From Endoconidiophora laricicola (taxonomy: Eukaryota > Ascomycota > Sordariomycetes > Microascales > Ceratocystidaceae): a stretch of DNA of 64,000 nucleotides. The notes under the pieces are model-generated. The model saw only the letters and a list, made by a program, of their open reading frames with translations, did no database searches and had not been told where the DNA came from. Position 1 is the stretch's first letter. Each line of letters starts with the position of its first letter. The translations under genes and the position numbers were made by a program. This document shows positions 60,679-64,000 of the stretch, in pieces. Where the stretch lies: positions 1 to 64,000 of the forward strand of contig LXGT01000064.1 in NCBI GenBank assembly GCA_001640655.1, in the 5' to 3' direction.

Positions 60679-60877
60679 ATATTAGAGTTATACAGGGCTA
60701 GTGGCAGATACATAGAGGTTAGTTTCGATTAACATTTCACATGATATTTAGGAAAGCAAAGTTATTACCGTTGGTTAATACAGTATTTACTAAATACGTT
60801 CTATATAATTGCTTTTACAACACATTCCTCTATTATAAGTATCGATTTCTGATCACCAATTATCCAACACAACACGT
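58244..60877. other. 2.6-kb convergent intergenic region
   Basis: It lies between the 3' ends of NAP1 and SER1. A pyrimidine-rich tract at about 58275-58460 follows the NAP1 stop. The rest is A/T-rich with frames under 110 codons and no recognisable domain. The most striking element is a C24 run followed by A11 at 60645-60679. No RNA gene was identified. Confidence 0.5.
60645..60679. repeat. C24-A11 double homopolymer
   Basis: Twenty-four consecutive C residues (60645-60668) are followed directly by eleven A residues (60669-60679). The tract lies 200 bp beyond the SER1 stop codon. Read from the SER1 coding strand it is T11 then G24. Such a G tract can form quadruplexes, and its length is likely to vary between isolates and to be poorly sequenced. 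Confidence 0.9.
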
Positions 60878-62202
60878 TCAAGAAGCAAAGTCGTTGATAA
60901 ACGTAGCCAACTTCTCAGCACCATCTAATGAAATAGAGTTGTAGTTGCTAGCACGGATACCGCCAACGCTGCGGTGGCCCTTCAGGCCAGTCAAGCCTAT
61001 AACAGAAGCCTGCTTCAAAAAGGCGGCCTCGGTGGCATCAGTATCGCCGTTCTTGGAGACACGGAAGCAAATATTCATGCGCGAGCGGACGGACTTGTTG
61101 GGAACAACACGATATACCTCAGGGTGAGCATCAAGAGCAGCATATATTAAAGCAGACTTTTTGGCGGCGAGCTCTTCCTGGCCAGCAGCCTTGTTGGGGA
61201 ATACATGGAGTAATTTCTTGAGAACCTGACCGCAGATGTAGACACTAGAGAGAATCATGTTAGTACGATAAAGGGGACAAGCAAGCGCAGACATATGAAA
61301 ACTTACTCAAAGATGCTCAGAGTGTTGTAAAGAGAGTTGTTCTTGGCCATGGCCTCATACGAGAAGACTATAGGACAGATTGGAAGGCCAAGCTGGCGCA
61401 GGAGGCTAGGAGTTGGCTGGGCCAGAAGCTCCTTCTTGATGATAACACCAGTGACACCTGCAGCACCCAGATTCTTCTGGGCACCAAAGAAGATAACAGA
61501 GAAGTTTTTAACAGGCACTCGACGTGACAGGATGTTAGAAGACATGTCAGCGATGACAATAGGTCCCGAGCCGTCAGCCTTGGGCTCCAGAACCTTGGGG
61601 AAAGCAGGGAACTCGATACCATCGACGGTCTCATTGTCACAATAGTAAACGAAGGCCGCCTTCTCGGACAGCTTCCACTCTGACTCGGCAGGAATGACCC
61701 CGAACTTGCTGCTATTAGAAGTACGCGAATCAAAAGCAACGTTCACAAACTCGGGACCCAGCAGTCTCGCAGCTTCCTGGGCGGCCTTGTCGGACCAGCT
61801 ACCAGTAACGAGATAGTCTAATTTAAGCTCCTTGACAACAGCCTTTTTCAAGGCAGCTAGGACCTCAGATTCATGATCGATGCCCAGCTGTGTCTCTAGC
61901 GCAGCCTTTTTGCGCACAACCCAGTTGCCGACCAAGTTGTAAATGGTGGCGGCGAACTCACCGGTACCACCGCCCTGCATGAACAGGATCTCGTAGCCAG
62001 CGGGAATGTCGAGGTACGCAGTCAGGTTAGCTTTAGCGGCGTTAATAATGTCACTAGCATAGGCAGACCGGTGCGAGTGCTCAGCAATGCCTAGGCCGGT
62101 GTCCTGGTAGTTGAGTAAGGCCTTCGAGGCATCTTCGAGGACATCAGTTGGCAGCAGAGCGGGGCCGGCGCCGAAGTAGTTGATTTCCGAGCGAGAAGGC
62201 AT
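60878..62202 (-). CDS. phosphoserine aminotransferase
   Basis: Exons in gene order are 62202-61307 and 61244-60878, giving 420 residues. This PLP enzyme converts 3-phosphohydroxypyruvate and glutamate to phosphoserine, the second step of serine synthesis, in the cytosol. Seen in sequence: NYFGAGPALLPTDVLEDA at the N-terminus, HRSAYASDIINAAKANL, MQGGGTGEFAATIYNLVG, DMSSNILSRRVPV, and the PLP-binding lysine at residue 243 in FGAQKNLGAAGVTGVII. The end carries GLKGHRSVGGIRASNYNSIS, the substrate-phosphate-binding region of the family. The single 62-nt intron splits an Asp codon (SIFDVYICG). Length and motifs are normal, and no defect is seen. Confidence 0.96.
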
Positions 62203-64000
62203 TGTGTACGAGCGAGTCGGGTCAGATTGTGAATATTAAAAGTAAAGTGGTAAGTGACGTCGTGGTAGAAGAGATACAAGGCTGATGTGGAAAAAAATTG
62301 AGGATACAAAATCTATGACGGAGCTAGCTTAAGCGCTGCACGTGAATCGAGCAATAAGTCTGTAAATTAGTATTAGAAGTCAAAGGCCAAAGACGGTTAA
62401 GGTAACAAAATAGTATAGGTCTGATAGAACTTTAATACAAGTCTTGATATATAACATTGACTCACTGAATTCTTTTTTTTTCCTACGAAATTACTCATGT
62501 CTTATTGTGCCGCCTACAGAGCAGCCATTGTTCATGTAAAGCGCGGCGTCGGATGGCGACGTTAGAGCTATCAGTCAAAAGTTGATGACGAAATCAACTT
62601 ATTTAACCCTGCTTGCAAGGGTTTGTCGCTGCTTATGTCTATGGTCCGCCATTTTCTATAGCATCTGAGTCAACGGTTATCCGAAAGCATTCTGAGAGCG
62701 CTTTTTTCTTACGAACAGCTCTTCTCTGGGTTCCTTGCTATGCTTCGTCTATAGCAACTTCGGAGACGAGTGAAAGCAGCTGTATATGACCTTTACTCAT
62801 CCTACTGGGACGACGGATAGCCAAACAGAAGAAGCAGAGCGTGAAGGAAGTTACAAGGAAGCCATCCCTTCGAAGAATCAAGGATTACAAAGCCGAAAAG
62901 AGATTTGGTATTATCTCAAAGCCAATACTAATAACTAATAGTGCGATGTGAGACCAAGGAGGCCAGCCTTGTTTCGATTCTACAAGCAACGTTAGTGGGA
63001 CTTTGTCCCTGTATTTTTTCTCTCTGAAGTTTCCTCTTCCTTTCTTAGAGTTGCTAGTCTAACTGCTGCGGGGCTGCCCCGAACCAGGACCTCCGCACCA
63101 AGTCACGAACGACCAAAAGTAAGTTGTAGGCACCAGGATTTGTAAGGGCATTAATGGCTTGTTCCAAACCTGAAAATCCAGGGAATAAGTTAAGCGACAA
63201 CAACATCGCATAGGGCAATGTTGCCATGCAATAAATGTCATAGTCTGCTGATTCGAGATCACAACATACCGCCTAAGGCATCACGGCTCCACCGCCGGCA
63301 CACGGGTTATTTTTTCAACATCAGAAGGAAGTCCTTTCTGCTTTGTTTATGCTGCTTGCTACGCACGCTTAGACTTGCTACCGCCGCGGATGATGCATAA
63401 ACTCTGTATCAGACCTCTCTACTAAGACAGCGTGTGAAGGAAGCTTGGGTGGTCCGAGTTAAGCTTATGACTGCAGTCGGCCCCACAGCTTAGGAAGGGA
63501 GTCACACCAACGTAGCCACAGACCCTAAACGGCCCCCAAAAGCCGAGGGTGGGTGCTATGTTAGGTAGTCAAAGGTATTTTGAGAGGCCGCCTTCTACCG
63601 GTTGATCATGGCCAACGTCACAACTCACAAGTAAAACAGGGAGACATATAAGAAAGCATCCAGAAACTAACTGAGATAGTAGCATTGTACTCAGTCATTA
63701 TTGTCACCAATCTTTCTGTTCTAACTTTAGTCTTTTCTCTGTTTGGTATCGCCTCCCTCCGTCTCCGGAGTCAAGCTACAAAAAGGTTAGCTAACGCACC
63801 ACATTTTCCCTCCCGCAATCCTATTTGCCATTCGCCATCGCCGTTTTTGCGCTTTTTCAATTTTTGAATTTCTGAATTCCTTTGCTAGCCCTGTCTTTGC
63901 TTGCTATGACACCCCAGCTGCACCTCCAATTCTTTTCCTAAACATTCAAGATCCCCCTTCATTCTGGCTTGTGATTAGAGCCCGTCTACATATTACCTTT
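62203..64000. other. right-end region upstream of SER1, no gene identified
   Basis: It holds the SER1 promoter and leader (on the minus strand) and about 1.5 kb of DNA without a supported gene. Open frames are about 60-70 codons with no recognisable domain. The + strand becomes pyrimidine-rich after about 63700, which may be the leader of a gene beyond the window. Confidence 0.5.

Noticed and set aside
63000..63700. Right-end stretch considered as a transposon fragment
   Set aside because: No terminal repeats, target-site duplication or transposase-like frame could be seen.

Overview
The window is nuclear DNA of a filamentous ascomycete (Pezizomycotina). Genes carry several short introns, mostly 50 to 130 nt, with GT-AG ends and a CTAAC or CTGAC branch site 15 to 30 nt before the acceptor. 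Leaders are rich in pyrimidines, both strands are coding, and the products are classic fungal housekeeping proteins. The wording of calcineurin A and several other proteins looks Sordariomycete-like, but that is an impression rather than a phylogenetic result. I saw no operon, CRISPR array, prophage, intact transposon, rRNA or recognisable tRNA.

Layout, left to right. 1-4681: gene-poor DNA with no gene I can identify. 4682-7135 (+): an Nta1-type amidase homologue that has lost two of its three catalytic residues. 7492-13857 (+): the large B-block-binding subunit of TFIIIC. 14430-16388 (-): calcineurin A, convergent with TFIIIC. 19483-20533 (-): a short-chain dehydrogenase of the mannitol/sorbose type. 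22675-24863 (-): mitochondrial trimethyllysine dioxygenase in nine exons. 27605-28477 (+) and 29453-30013 (+): two proteins I do not recognise. 30487-32577 (-): a membrane-anchored PhoD-like phosphatase. 33720-34525 (+): a p24 cargo receptor. 35115-37037 (+): the splicing factor Prp45/SNW1. 38101-41770 (+): a vacuolar cation-chloride cotransporter. 42901-45258 (+): a low-complexity 785-residue protein with a fresh internal duplication. 47691-48845 (-): a UBE2J1-type ER-anchored E2. 49547-49846 (+): a 53-residue complex I subunit split over three exons. 50187-54482 (-): a P5B ATPase. 56271-58243 (+): nucleosome assembly protein 1. 60878-62202 (-): phosphoserine aminotransferase.

The genes do not form one pathway. 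They cover transcription and chromatin (TFIIIC, NAP1), splicing (Prp45), secretion and ER quality control (p24, E2), ion and polyamine transport at endomembranes (Vhc1-like, P5B), Ca2+ signalling (calcineurin), and metabolism (carnitine, serine, polyol, complex I). I found no convincing new multi-gene system. The best leads are the Nta1-like pseudoenzyme, the 12-nt and 18-nt microexons, the exact 78-bp coding duplication, the CaaX-like end of NAP1, and a C24-A11 homopolymer near the 3' end of SER1. Exon borders come from frame continuity, splice signals and family conservation; no transcript data were available.
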